Source: Nomia melanderi (lineage: Eukaryota; Arthropoda; Insecta; Hymenoptera; Halictidae). From it: a DNA stretch of 64,000 bases. The notes below the pieces were generated by a model. That model saw only the letters and a list, made by a program, of their open reading frames with translations, searched no databases and was not told where the DNA came from. This document shows positions 1-11,491 of the stretch, in pieces. How positions within the stretch are numbered: position 1 is the stretch's first letter; every line of letters begins with the position of its first letter. Position numbers and translations under genes: made by a program. The stretch is taken from NCBI RefSeq assembly GCF_051020985.1, contig NW_027475149.1:124001-188000 (forward strand), written 5' to 3'.

Positions 1-110
1 TCTGTAATTTTCTCGGCCACTGGTGGTCCGAGGTCGTTCCTGCGGTACAGATTCATTCGCAAGGGCCTCCTACAGACAATGCACTTTGGTTTATTGCGCT
101 ATCTCTAATA

Positions 111-285
111 GCACCCGAGATATCACCAGATATTTGCTGGATTTTTACATGACCTTGGGTGACGGATTCCGAATATCTGTGCCTTTCTCGGCCACTGGTG
201 GTCCGAGGTCGTTCCTGCGTCACAGATTCAATCGCAAGGGCCTCCTACAGACAATGCACTTTGGTTTATTGCGCTATCTGTAATA
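111..285 (+). repeat. Type B monomer
   Basis: After GCTGGATTTTT, about 30 bp of the usual sequence (GACCCTGAGTGTCCGG and the CATGAGACGG block) are replaced by a different block of the same length, with CCTTGGGTGACGG, ATTCCGAATAT and CTGT, before TTTCTCGG resumes. The unit is still 175 bp. The replaced block covers unit positions of roughly 38-73. The 3' part also differs: GCCACTGG, TTCCTGCG and ATTCAATCGC. Confidence 0.92.
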
Positions 286-635
286 GCACCCGAGATATCA
301 CCAGATATATATTGGATTTTCCCCTGACCCTGAGTGTCCGGACCCATGAGACGGTGGTTTTCTCGGCCCCTGGTGGTCCGAGGTCGTTCCCGCTGCACAG
401 ATTCGTTCGCCTGGGCCTCCTACAGACAATGCACTTTGGTTTATTGCGCTATCTGTAATAGCACCCGAGATATCACCAGATATATATTGGATTTTTCCCT
501 GACCCTGAGTGTCCGGCTCCATGAGACGGTGATTTTCTCGTCCCCTGGTGGTCCGACGTCGTTCCCGCTGCCCAGATTCATGCGCCAGGGCCTCCTACAG
601 ACAATGCACTTTGGTTTATTGCGCTATCTGTAATA

Positions 636-810
636 GCACCCGAGATAACACCAGGTATATGCTGGATTTTTACATGACCTTGGGTGACGGATTCCGAATA
701 TCTGTAATTTTCTCGGCCACTGGTGGTCCGAGGTCGTTCCTGCGGCACAGATTCATTCGCCAGTGCCTCCTACAGACAATGCACTTTGATTTATTGCGCT
801 ATCTCTAATA
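636..810 (+). repeat. Type B monomer
   Basis: Carries the type B internal block (TTGGGTGACGGATTCCG, then AATATCTGTAATTTTCTCGG) with GCCACTGGTGG and an ATTCATTCGCC 3' part. Length is 175 bp. It lies between type A units, so types A and B are interspersed rather than separated. Confidence 0.92.
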
Positions 811-985
811 GCACCCGAGATATCACCAGATATATATTGAATTTTCCCCTGACCCTGAGTGTCCGGCCCCATTAGACTGTGGTTTTCCCGGCCCCTGGTG
901 GTCCGCGGTCGTTCCCGCTACAGAGATTCATGCGGCAGGGCCTCCTACAGACAATGCACTTTGATTTGTTGGGCTATCTGTAATA

Positions 986-1160
986 GCACCCGAGATATCA
1001 CCAGATATTTGCAGGATTTTTACATGACCTTGGGTGACGGATTCCGACTATCTGTAATTTTCTCGGCCACTGGTGGTCCGAGGTCGTTCCTGCGGCACAG
1101 ATTCATTCGCAAGGGTCTCCTACAGACAATGCACTTTGGTTTATTGCGCTATCTGTAATA
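986..1160 (+). repeat. Type B monomer
   Basis: Type B internal block after TTTGCAGGATTTTTACATG, with ATTCCGACTATCTG in place of the more common CGAATATCTG. The 3' part has ATTCATTCGCAAGGG, as in the other left-end type B units. Confidence 0.92.
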
Positions 1161-1860
1161 GCACCCGAGATATCACCAGACATATATTGGATTTTCCCCT
1201 GACCCTGAGTGTCCGGCCCCGTGAGTCGGTGGTTTTCTCGGCCCCTGGTGGTCCGATGTAGTTCCCGCTGCCCAGATTCATGCGCCAGGGCCTCCTACAG
1301 ACAATGCACTTTGGTTTATTGCGCTATCTCTAATAGCACCCGAGATATCACCAGATATTTGCTGGATTTTTCCCCGACCCTGAGTGTCCGGCCCCATGGG
1401 ACGGTGGTTTTCTCGGCCCCTGGTGGTCCCACGTCGTTCCCGCGGCACAGATTCATGCGCAAGGGCCTCCTGCAGATAATTCACTTTGATTTATCGCGCT
1501 ATCTCTAATAGCACCCGAGATATCACCAGATATATACTGGATTTTTGCATGACCTTGGGTGTCCGGCCTCATGTGTCGGTGGTTTTCTCGGCCCCTGGTC
1601 GACCGAGGTCGTTCCCGCTGCCCAGATGCATGCGCCAGGGCCTCTTGCAGACAATTCACTTTGGTTTATTGCGCTATCTCTAATAGCACCCGAGATATCA
1701 TCAGATATATATTGGATTTTTCCCTGACCCTGAGTGTCCGGCCCCATGAGACGGTGGTTTTCTCGGACCCTGGTGGTCCGAGGTCGTTCCCGCTGCCCAG
1801 ATGCATGCGCCAGGGCCTCTTGCAGACAATTCACTTTGGTTTATTGCGCTATCTCTAATA

Positions 1861-2560
1861 GCACCCGAGATATCACCAGATATATATTGGATTTTTCCCC
1901 GACCCTGAGCGCCCGGCCCCATGAGACGGTGGTTTTCTCGGCCCCTGGTGGTCCGAGGTCGTTCTTGCTGCACAGATTCATGCGCCAGGGCCTCCTACAG
2001 ATAATGCAATTTGATTTACTGCGCTACCTCTAATAGCACCCGAGATATCGCCAGATATATATTGGATTTTTCCCTGACCCTGACAATCCGGCCCCATTTG
2101 TCGATGGTTTTCTCGTTCCCTCGTGGTCCGAGAACGATCCCGCTGAACAGATTCATGCGCCAGGGTTTCCTGCAGACAATTCACTTTGGTTTATTGCGCT
2201 ATCTGTAATAACACCCGAGATATCACCAGATATATGCTGGATTTTTACATGACCATGTGTGACGGATTCCGAATAACTGTGATTTTCTCGGCCCCTGGTG
2301 GTCAGAGGTAGTTCCTGCTGCACAGATTCATTCGTCAGTGCCTCCTACAGAAAATGCACATTGATTTATTGCGCTATCACTAATAGCACCCGAGATATCA
2401 TCAGATACATCCTGGGTTTTTACATGACCTTGGGAGTGCGGCCCCATGTGTCGGTGGTTTTCTCGGCCCCTGGTGATCCGAGGTCGTTGCCGCTGCACAG
2501 ATTTATTCGCCAGTGCCTCCTACAGACAATGCACTTTGAGTTATTGCGCTATCTGTAATA
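1861..2560 (+). repeat. Four-monomer segment, copy 1 of a 1,750-bp-spaced duplication
   Basis: Four units, including the type B unit at 2211 and the type C unit at 2386, reappear at 3611-4310 with only scattered single-base differences. The spacing is 1,750 bp (10 monomers). Shared private variants include CTGAGCGCCCGG, CTCGTTCCCTCGTGG, ACCATGTGTGACGG and GTGCCTCCTACAGAAAATGC. The preceding unit pair (1686/3436) is still recognisably related. The right edge is sharp at 2561/4311. Confidence 0.92.
2211..2385 (+). repeat. Type B monomer, variant with CATGACCATGTGTG
   Basis: A type B subvariant with ACCATGTGTGACGG and CGAATAACTGTGATTTTC, beginning with ACACCCGAG instead of GCACCCGAG. It is shared with the unit at 3961, which marks the 10-unit duplication. 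Confidence 0.9.
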
Positions 2561-3610
2561 ACACCCGAGATATCACCAGATATATATTGGACTTTTCCCC
2601 GACCCTGAGTGTCCGGCCCCATGTGACGGTGGTTTTCTCGGCCCCTGGTGGTCCGAGGTCGTTCCCGCTGCCCATATTCATGCGCCAGGGCAGCTTACAG
2701 ACAATGCACTTTGATTTATTGGGCTATCTGTAATAGCACCCGAGATATCACCAGATATATATCGGATTTTTCCCTGACCCTGAGTTTCCGGCCCCATGAG
2801 ACGGTGGTTTTCTCGGCCCCTGGTGGTCTGAGGACGTTCCCGCTGCACAGATGCATGCGCCAGGGCCTCCTGCAGATAATTCACTTTGGTTTATTGCGCT
2901 ATCTGTAATAGCACCCAAGATATCACCAGATATATATTGGATTTTTCCCTGACCCTGAGTGTCCGGCCCCAGGCGACGGTGGTTTTCTCGGCCCCTGGTG
3001 ATCCGAGGTCGTTCCCGCTGCCCATATTCATGCGCCAGGGCAGCTTACAGACAATGCACTTTGATTTATTGGGCTATCTGTAATAGCACCCGAGATATCA
3101 CCAGATATATATCGGATTTTTCCCCGACCCTGAGTGTCCGGCCCCATGAGACGGTGGTTTTCTCGGCCCCTGGTGGTCCGAGGTCGTTCCTGCTGCACAG
3201 ATTCATGCGCCAGGGCCTCCTACAGATAATTCACTTTGGTTTATTGCGCTATCTCTAATAGCACCCGAGATATCACCAGATATATATTGGATTTTTCCCC
3301 GACCCTGAGCGTCCGGCCCCATGAGACGGTGGTTTTCTCGACCCCTGGTGGTCCGAGGTCGTTCCCGCTGCACAGATGCATGCGCCAGGGCCTCTTGCAG
3401 ACAATTCACTTTGCTTTATTGCGCTATCTCTAATAGCACCCGAGATATCATCAGATATATACTGGATTTTTCCCCGACCCTGAGTGTCCGGCCCCATGGG
3501 ACGGTGGTTTTCTCGGCCCCTGGTGGTCTGAGGTCGTTCCCGCTGCACAGATGCATGCGCCAGGGCCTCTTGCAGACAATTCACTTTGGTTTATTGCGCT
3601 ATCTCTAATA

Positions 3611-4310
3611 GCACCCGAGATATCACCAGATATATATTGGATTTTTCCCCGACCCTGAGCGCCCGGCCCCATGAGACGGTGGTTTTCTCGGCCCCTGGTG
3701 GTCCGAGGTCGTTCCTGCTGCACAGATTCATGCGCCAGGGCCTCCTACAGATAATGCACTTTGATTTATTGCGCTACCTCTAATAGCACCCGAGATATCA
3801 CCAGATATATATTGGATTTTTCCCTGACCCTGACAGTCCGGCCCCATGTGTCGATGGTTTTCTCGTTCCCTCGTGGTCCGAGAACGATCCCGCTTAACAG
3901 ATTCATGCGCCAGGGTTTCCTGCAGACAATTCACTTTGGTTTATTGCGCTATCTGTAATAACACCCGAGATATCACCAGATATATGCTGGATTTTTACAT
4001 GACCATGTGTGACGGATTCCGAATAACTGTGATTTTCTCGGCCCCTGGTGGTCCGAGGTAGTTCCTGCTCCACAGATTCATTCGTCAGTGCCTCCTACAG
4101 AAAATGCACATTGATTTATTGCGCTATCACTAATAGCACCCGAGATATCATCAGATACATCCTGGGTTTTTACATGACCTTGGGAGTGCGGCCCCATGTG
4201 TCGGTGGTTTTCTCGGCCCCTGGTGATCCGAGGTCGTTGCCGCTGCACAGATTCATTCGCCAGTGCCTCCTACAGACAATGCACTTTGAGTTATTGCGCT
4301 ATCTCTAATA
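3611..4310 (+). repeat. Four-monomer segment, copy 2 of a 1,750-bp-spaced duplication
   Basis: Nearly identical to 1861-2560. Differences are single substitutions, for example TCACCAG for TCGCCAG in the second unit and GTCCGAGG for GTCAGAGG in the third. Copy 2 ends where a further unit carrying the type C block follows. Confidence 0.92.
3961..4135 (+). repeat. Type B monomer, variant with CATGACCATGTGTG
   Basis: Duplicate of the unit at 2211, with GTCCGAGGTAG and TGCTCCACAG as small differences. Confidence 0.9.
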
Positions 4311-4485
4311 GCACCCGAGATATCATCAGATACATCCTGGGTTTTTACATGACCTTGGGAGTGCGGCCCCATGTGTCGGTGGTTTTCTTGGCCCCTGGTG
4401 GTCCGAGGTCGTTCCCGCTGTACAGATTCATGCGCCAGGGCCTCCTGCAGATAATTCACTTTGGTTTATTGCGCTATCTCTAATA
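4136..4485 (+). repeat. Two adjacent type C monomers, the second a hybrid
   Basis: Both units have ATCATCAGATACATCCTGGG and CTTGGGAGTGCGG, so they come from a single-unit duplication. The first (4136-4310) ends with the type B-like ATTCATTCGCCAGTGCC 3' part. The second (4311-4485) switches to the type A end with ATTCATGCGCCAGGGCC and CTGCAGATAATTC. The switch lies in the middle of the unit, which suggests crossover within a monomer. Confidence 0.88.
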
Positions 4486-4660
4486 GCACCCGAGATATCA
4501 CCAGATATATATTGGATTTTCCCCTGACCCTGAGTGTCCGGAGCCGTGAGACTGCGGTTTTCTCGGCCCCTGGTTGTCCGAGGTCGTTCCCGCTGCACAG
4601 ATTCATGCGCCAGGGCCTCCTACAGACAATGGACTTTGATTTATTGCGCTATCTGTAATA

Positions 4661-4837
4661 GCACCCGAGATATCACCAGATATATATATTGGATTTTTCC
4701 ATGTCCCTGAGTGTCCGGCCCCATGAGACGGTTGTTTCCTCGGCCCCTGGTGGTGCGAGGTCATTCCCGCTGCACAGATTCATGAGCCAGGGCCTCCTAC
4801 AGACAATGCACTTTGGTTTATTGCGCTATCTGTAATA
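4661..4837 (+). repeat. 177-bp monomer with expanded TA run
   Basis: A 2-bp TA expansion (ATATATATATTGG) makes this unit 177 bp. It also has TTTTTCCATGTCCCTGAG and GGTTGTTTCCTCGG. It shifts the phase of everything downstream by +2. Confidence 0.93.
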
Positions 4838-6937
4838 GCACCCGAGATATCACCAGATATATATTGAATTTTCCCCTGACCCTGAGTGTCCGGCCCCATT
4901 AGACTGTGGTTTTCCCGGCCCCTGGTGGTCCGCGGTCGTTCCCGCTGCACAGATTCATGCGGCAGGGCCTCCTACAGACAATGCACTTTGATTTGTTGGG
5001 CTATCTGTAATAGCACCCGAGATATCACCAGATATATATTGGATTTTCCCCTGACCCTGAGTGTCCGGCCCCATTAGACTGTGGTTTTCCCGGCCCCTGG
5101 TGGTCCGCGGTCGTTCCCATTGCACAGATTCATACGCCAGGGCCCACTGCAGATAATTCAGTTTGGTTTAGTGCGGTATCTGTAAGAGCACCCGAGACAT
5201 CACCAGATATATATTGGATTTTTCCCTCACCCTGAGTGTCCGGCCCCATGTATCGGTGGTTTTCTCGGCCCCTGGTGGTCCGAGGTCGATCCCGCTGCAA
5301 AGATTCATGCGCCGGGGCCTCCTACAGACAATGCACTTTGATTTGTTGGGCTATCTCTAATAGCACCCGAGATATCACCAGATATATATCGGATTTTTCC
5401 CTGACCCTGACTTTCCGGCCCCATGAGACGGTGGTTTTCTCGGCCCCTGGTGGTCTGAGGTCGTTCCCGCTGCACAGATGCATGCGCCAGGGCCTCCTGC
5501 AGATAATTCACTTTGGTTTATTGCGCTATCTGCAATAGCACCCAAGATATCACCAGATATATATTGGATTTTTCCCTGACCCTGAGTGCCCGGCCCCATG
5601 AGACGGTGGTTTTCTCGGCCCCTGGTGATCCGAGGTCGTTCCCGCTGCCCATATTCATGCGCCACGGCAGCTTACAGACAATGCACTTTGATTTATTGGG
5701 CTATCTGTAATAGCACCCGAGATATCACCAGATATATATCGGATTTTTCCCTGACCCTGAGTTTCCGGCCCCATGAGACGGTGGTTTTCTCGGCCCCTGG
5801 TGCTCTGAGGTCGTTCCCGCTGCACAGATGCATGCGCCAGGGCCTCCTGCAGATAATTCAGTTTGGTTTATTGCGCTATCTCTAATAGCACCCGAGATAT
5901 CACCAGATATATATTGGCTTTTCCCCTGACCCTGAGTGTCCGGCCCCCTGAGACGGTGGATTTCTCGGCCCCTGGTGGTCCGAGGTCGTTCCCGCTGGCC
6001 AGATTCATGCCCCAGGGCCTCCTACAGACAATGCACTTTGATTTATTGCGCTATCTGTAATAGCACCCGAGATATCACCAGATATATATTGTATTTTTCC
6101 CTGAACCTGAATGTCCGGCCCCATGAGACGGTGGTTTTCTCTGCCCCTGGTGGTCCGAGGTCGTTCCTGCTGTACAGATTCATGCGCCAGGGCCTCCTGC
6201 AGATAATTCACTTTCGTTTATTGCGCTATCTCTAATAGCACCCGAGATATCACCAGATATATATTGGATTTTCCCCTGACCCTCAGTGTCCGGCCCCATG
6301 AGACGGTTGTTTTCTCGGCCCCTGGTGGTCCGACGTCGTTCCCGCTGCACAGATGCATGCGTCAGGGCCTCCTGCAGATAATTCACTTTGGTTTATTGCG
6401 CTATCTCTAATAGCACCCGAGATATCACCAGATATATATTGGCTTTTCCCCTGACCCTGAGTGTCCGGCCCCCTGAGACGGTGGTTTTCTCGGCCCCTGG
6501 TGGTCCGAGGTCGATCCCGCTGGCCAAATTCATGCCCCAGGGCCTCCTACAGACAATGCACTTTGATTTATTGCGCTATCTGTAATAGCACCCGAGATAT
6601 CACCAGATATATATTGGATTTTTCCCTGAACCTGAATGTCCGGCCCCATGAGACGGTGGTTTTCTCGGCCCCTGGTGGTCCGAGGTCGTTCCCGCTGTAC
6701 AGATTCATGCGCCAGGGCCTCCTGCAGATAATTCACTTTGGTTTATTGCGCTATCTCTAATAGCACCCGAGATATCACCAGATATATATTGGATTTTCCC
6801 CTGACCCTGAGTGTCCGGAGCCGTGAGACTGCGGTTTTCTCGGCCCCTGGTTGTCCGAGGTCGTTCCCGCTGCACAGATTCATGCGCCAGGGCCTCCTAC
6901 AGACAATGGACTTTGATTTATTGCGCTATCTGTAATA

Positions 6938-7114
6938 GCACCCGAGATATCACCAGATATATATATTGGATTTTTCCATGTCCCTGAGTGTCCGGCCCCA
7001 TCAGACGGTTGTTTCCTCGGCCCCTGGTGGTGCGAGGTCATTCCCGCTGCACAGATTCATGCGGCAGGGCCTCCTACAGACAATGCACTTTGATTTGTTG
7101 GGCTATCTGTAATA
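6938..7114 (+). repeat. 177-bp monomer with expanded TA run
   Basis: Second member of the 2,277-bp-spaced series. It has the same CCATGTCCCTGAG and GTTTCCTCGG variants as the unit at 4661, but its 3' end (GCGGCAGGGCC, TTGTTGGGC) resembles the unit that starts at 4838. A monomer therefore appears to have been lost by fusion here. Confidence 0.9.
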
Positions 7115-8864
7115 GCACCCGAGATATCACCAGATATATATTGGATTTTCCCCTGACCCTGAGTGTCCGGCCCCATTAGACTGTGGTTTTCCCGGCCCCT
7201 GGTGGTCCGCGGTCGTTCCCGCTGCACAGATTCATACGCCAGGGCCCACTGCAGATAATTCAGTTTGGTTTAGTGCGGTATCTGTAAGAGCACCCGAGAC
7301 ATCACCAGATATATATTGGATTTTTCCCTCACCCTGAGTGTCCGGCCCCATGTGTCGGTGGTTTTCTCGGCCCCTGGTGGTCCGAGGTCGATCCCGCTGC
7401 AAAGATTCATGCGCCGGGGCCTCCTACAGACAATGCACTTTGATTTATTGCGCTATCTCTAATAGCACCCGAGATATCACCAGATATATATTGGCTTTTC
7501 CCCTGACCCTGAGTGTCCGGCCCCCTGAGACGGTGGTTTTCTCGGCCCCTGGTGGTCCGAGGTCGTTCCTGCTGTACAGATTCATGCGCCAGGGCCTCCT
7601 GCAGATAATTCACTTTCGTTTATTGCGCTATCTCTAATAGCACCCGAGATATCACCAGATATATATTGGATTTTCCCCTGACCCTGAATGTCCGGCCCCA
7701 TGAGACGGTGGTTTTCTCGGCCCCTGGTGGTCCGAGGTCGTTCCCGCTGTACAGATTCATGCGCCAGGGCCTCCTGCAGATAAGTCACTTTGGTTTATTG
7801 CGCTATCTCTAATAGCACCCGAGATATCACCAGATATATATTAGATTTTCCCCTGACCCTGAGTGTCCGGAGCCGTGAGACTGCGGTTTTCTCGGCCCCT
7901 GGTTGTCCGAGGTCGTTCCCGCTGCACAGATTCATGCGCCAGGGCCTCCTACAGACAATGGACTCTGATTTATTGCGCTATCTGTAATAGTGCCCGAGAT
8001 ATCACCAGATATATATCGGATTTTTCCCCGACCCTGAGTTTCCGGCCCCATGAGACGGTGGTTTTCTCGGCCCCTGGTGCTCTGAGGTCGTTCCCGCTGC
8101 ACAGATGCATGCGCCAGGGCCTCCTGCAGATAATTCAGTTTGGTTTATTGCGCTATCTCTAATAGCACCCGAGATATCACCAGATATATATTGGCTTTTC
8201 CCCTGACCCTGAGTGTCCGGCCCCCTGAGACGGTGGATTTCTCGGCCCCTGGTGGTCCGAGGTCGTTCCCGCTGGCCAGATTCATGCCCCAGGGCCTCCT
8301 ACAGACAATGCACTTTGATTTATTGCGCTATCTGTAATAGCACCCGAGATATCACCAGATATATATTGTATTTTTCCCTGAACCTGAATGTCCGGCCCCA
8401 TGAGACGGTGGTTTTCTCGGCCCCTGGTGGTCGGAGGTCGTTCCTGCTGGCCAGATTCATTCGCCTGGGCCTCCTACAGACAATGCACTTTGATTTATTG
8501 CGCTATCTGTAATAGCACCCGAGATATCACCAGATATATATTGGACTTTCCCCTCACCCTGAGTGTCCGGACCCATGAGACGGTGGTTTTCTCGGCCCCT
8601 GGTGGTCCGAGGTCGTTCCCGCTGGCCAGATTCATGCGCCTGGGCCTCCTACAGACAATGCACTTTGGTTTATTGCGCTATCTCTAATAGCACCCGAGAT
8701 ATCACCAGATATATATTGGATTTTCCCCTGACCCTGAGTGTCCGGCCCCGTGAGTCGGTGGTTTTCTCGGCCCCTGGTGGTCCGAGGTAGTTCCCGCTGC
8801 CCAGATTCATGCGCCAGGGCCTCCTACAGACAATGCACTTTGGTTTATTGCGCTATCTCTAATA

Positions 8865-9039
8865 GCACCCGAGATATCACCAGATATTTGCTGGATTTTT
8901 ACATGACCTTGGGTGACGGATTCCGAATATCTGTAATTTTCTCGGCCACTGGTGGTCCGAGGTCGTTCCTGCGGCACAGACTCATTCGCAAGGGCCTCCT
9001 ACAGACAATGCACTTTGATTTATTGCGCTATCTGTAATA
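8865..9039 (+). repeat. Type B monomer
   Basis: Type B block with GCCACTGG and GACTCATTCGCAAGGG. The preceding unit with CCGTGAGTCGGTGG (8690) matches the one at 1161, so this stretch is related to the first 1.3 kb of the window. Confidence 0.92.
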
Positions 9040-9214
9040 GCACCCGAGATATCACCAGATATATATTGGGTTTTCCCCTGACCCTGAGTGTCCGGACCCA
9101 TGAGACGGTGGTTTTCTCGGCCCCTGGTTGTCCGAGGTCGTTCCCACTGCACAGATTCATGCGCCAGGGCCTCCTACAGACAATGGACTTTGATTTATTG
9201 CGCTATCTGTAATA

Positions 9215-9391
9215 GCACCCGAGATATCACCAGATATATATATTGGATTTTTCCATGACCCTCAGTGTCCGGCCCCATGAGACGGTTGTTTTCTCGGCCC
9301 CTGGTGGTCCGACGTCGTTCCCGCTGCACAGATGCATGCGCCAGGGCCTCCTGCAGATAATTCACTTTGGTTTATTGCGCTATCTCTAATA
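9215..9391 (+). repeat. 177-bp monomer with expanded TA run
   Basis: Third member of the 2,277-bp series, with CCATGACCCTCAGTG. Its 3' half (GACGTCG, AGATGCATGCGCC) matches the unit at 6238 and not the earlier 177-bp units. Confidence 0.9.
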
Positions 9392-10091
9392 GCACCCGAG
9401 ATATCACCAGATATATATTGGCTTTTCCCCTGACCCTGAGTGTCCGGCCTCCTGAGACGGTGGTTTTCTCTGCCCCTGGTGGTCCGAGGTCGATCCCGCT
9501 GGCCAAATTCATGCCCCAGGGCCTCCTACAGACAATGCACTTTGATTTATTGCGCTATCTGTAATAGCACCCGAGATATCACCAGATATATATTGGATTT
9601 TTCCCTGAACCTGAATGTCCGGCCCCATGAGACGGTGGTTTTCTCGGCCCCTGGTGGTCCGAGGTCGTTCCCGCTGTACAGATTCATGCGCCAGGGCCTC
9701 CTGCAGATAATTCACTTTGTTTTATTGCGCTATCTCTAATAGCACCCGAGATATCACCAGATATATATTGGATTTTCCCCTGACCCTGAGTGTCCGGAGC
9801 CGTGAGACTGCGGTTTTCTCGGCCCCTGGTTGTCCGAGGTCGTTCCCGCTGCCCATATTCATGCGCCAGGGCAGCTTACAGACAATGCACTTTGATTTAT
9901 TGGGCTATCTGTAATAGCACCCGAGATATCACCAGATATATATCGGATTTTTCCCTGACCCTGAGTGTCCGGTGCCATGTGTCGATGGTTTTCTCGTTCC
10001 CTCGTGGTCCGAGTTCGATCCCGCTGAAAAGATTCACGTGCCAGGGTTTCCTGCAGACAATTCACTTTGGTTTATTGCGCTATCTGTAATA

Positions 10092-10266
10092 GCACCCGAG
10101 ATAAGACCAGATATATGCTGGATTTTTACATGACCATGGGTGACGGATTCCGAATAACGGTAATTTTCTCGGCTCCTGGTGGTCCGAGGTAGTTCCTGCT
10201 CCACAGATTCATTCGCCAGTGCCTCCTACAGACAATGCACTTTGATTTATCGCGCTATCTCTAATA
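10092..10266 (+). repeat. Type B monomer
   Basis: Type B block with ACCATGGGTGACGG, CGAATAACGGTAATTTTC and GATAAGACC in place of GATATCACC, so the EcoRV site is lost. Confidence 0.9.
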
Positions 10267-10616
10267 GCCCCCGAGATATCACCAGATATATAATGGATTT
10301 TTCCCTGACCCCGACAGTCCGGCCCTATGAGACGGTGGTTTTCTCGCCCCCTGGTGGTCCGAGGTCGTTCCCGCTGCACAGATTCATGCGCCCGGGCCTC
10401 CTGCAGATAATTCACTTTGGTTTATTGCGCTATCGATAATAGCACCGGAGATATCACCCGATATATATTGGATTTTTCGCCGACCCTGAGTGTCCGGCCC
10501 CATGAGACGGTGGTTTTCTCGGACCCTGGTGATCCGAGGTCGTTCCCGCTGAACAGATTCATGCGCCAGGGCCTCCTGCAGATAATTCACTTTGGTTTAT
10601 TGGGCTATCTCTAATA

Positions 10617-10791
10617 GCACCCGAGATATCACCAGATATATGCTGGATTATTACATGACCTTGGGTGACGGATTACGAATATCTGTAATTTTCTCGGCCC
10701 CTGGTGGTCCGAGGTCGATCCCGCTGCACAGATTAATGCGCCAGGTCCGCCTGCAGATAATTCACTTTGATTTATTGCGCTATCTCAAATA
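10617..10791 (+). repeat. Type B/A mosaic monomer
   Basis: The 5' half is type B (CTTGGGTGACGG, TTACGAATATCTG). The 3' half is not the usual type B end: it reads GAGGTCGATCCC, ATTAATGCGCCAGG and TCCGCCTGCAGATAATTC, resembling local type A units. A recombinant is the simplest reading. Confidence 0.85.
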
Positions 10792-11316
10792 GCACCCGAG
10801 ATATCACCTGATATATAATGGATTTTTCCCTGGCCCTGACAGTCCAGCCCCATGAGACGGTGGTTTTCTCGGCCCCTGGTGGTCCAAGGCGGTTCCCGGT
10901 GCACAGATTCATGCGACAGGGCCCCCTGCAGATAATTCACTTTGATTTATTGCGCTATCTCTAATAGCACCCGAGATATCACCGGATATATATTGGACAT
11001 TACCCTGACCCTGACAGTCCGGCCCCATGAGGCGGTGATTTTCTCGGCCCGTGGTGGTCCGAGGTCGATCCCGCTTCACAGATTCATGCCCCAGGGCCGC
11101 CTGCAGATAATTCAATTTGATTTATTGCGCTATCTCTAATAACAGCAGAGATATCACCAGATATATATTGGATTTTTCCTTGACCCTGAGTGTCCGGCCC
11201 CATGAGACTGTGGTTTTTTCGGCCCCTGGTGGTCCGAGGTCGTTCCTGCTGCACAGAATCATGCGCCAGGGCTTCCAGCAGACAATGCAATTGGATTTAT
11301 TGCGCTATCTGTAATA

Positions 11317-11491
11317 GCACCCGAGATATCACCAGATATATGCGGGATTTTTACATGACCTTGGGTGACGGATTCCGGATATCTGTAATTTCCTCGGCCC
11401 CTGGTGGACCGAGGTCGTTCCTGCTGCACAGATTCATTCGCCAGTGCCTCCTACAGACAATGCACTTTGATTTATTGCGCTATCTCTAATA
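11317..11491 (+). repeat. Type B monomer
   Basis: Type B block after TATGCGGGATTTTTACATG with CGGATATCTGTAATTTCC, followed by ATTCATTCGCCAGTGCC. Confidence 0.9.

Larger units (their letters stand above)
1..4485 (+). repeat. Array section 1: diverged, rich in type B and C monomers
   Basis: The window opens inside a type B monomer (bases 1-110 are its 3' part). Type B units sit at 111, 636, 986, 2211 and 3961 among type A units. Type C units carry CCTTGGGAGTGCGG or CCTTGGGTGTCCGG in the same internal block (1511, 2386, 4136, 4311). Neighbouring units differ at many positions, so this section is much less homogenised than those to the right. No short HOR runs through it apart from the 10-unit duplication listed separately. 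Nothing other than satellite is present. Confidence 0.93.
4486..9916 (+). repeat. Array section 2: 13-monomer HOR-like region (2,277-bp period)
   Basis: Landmark units recur exactly 2,277 bp apart. These are the GGAGCCGTGAGACTGCGG unit at 4486 and 6763 (related unit at 9040), the 177-bp unit at 4661, 6938 and 9215, the ATCGGATTTTT unit at 5713 and 7990, the TTGGCTTTTCCCC unit at 5888 and 8165, and the TTGTATTTTT unit at 6063 and 8340. Between landmarks the order is shuffled. For example, the GAGCACCCGAGACATC unit is at 5188 and 7290 (2,102 bp apart). This is a partly degraded HOR rather than a clean one. Confidence 0.85.
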
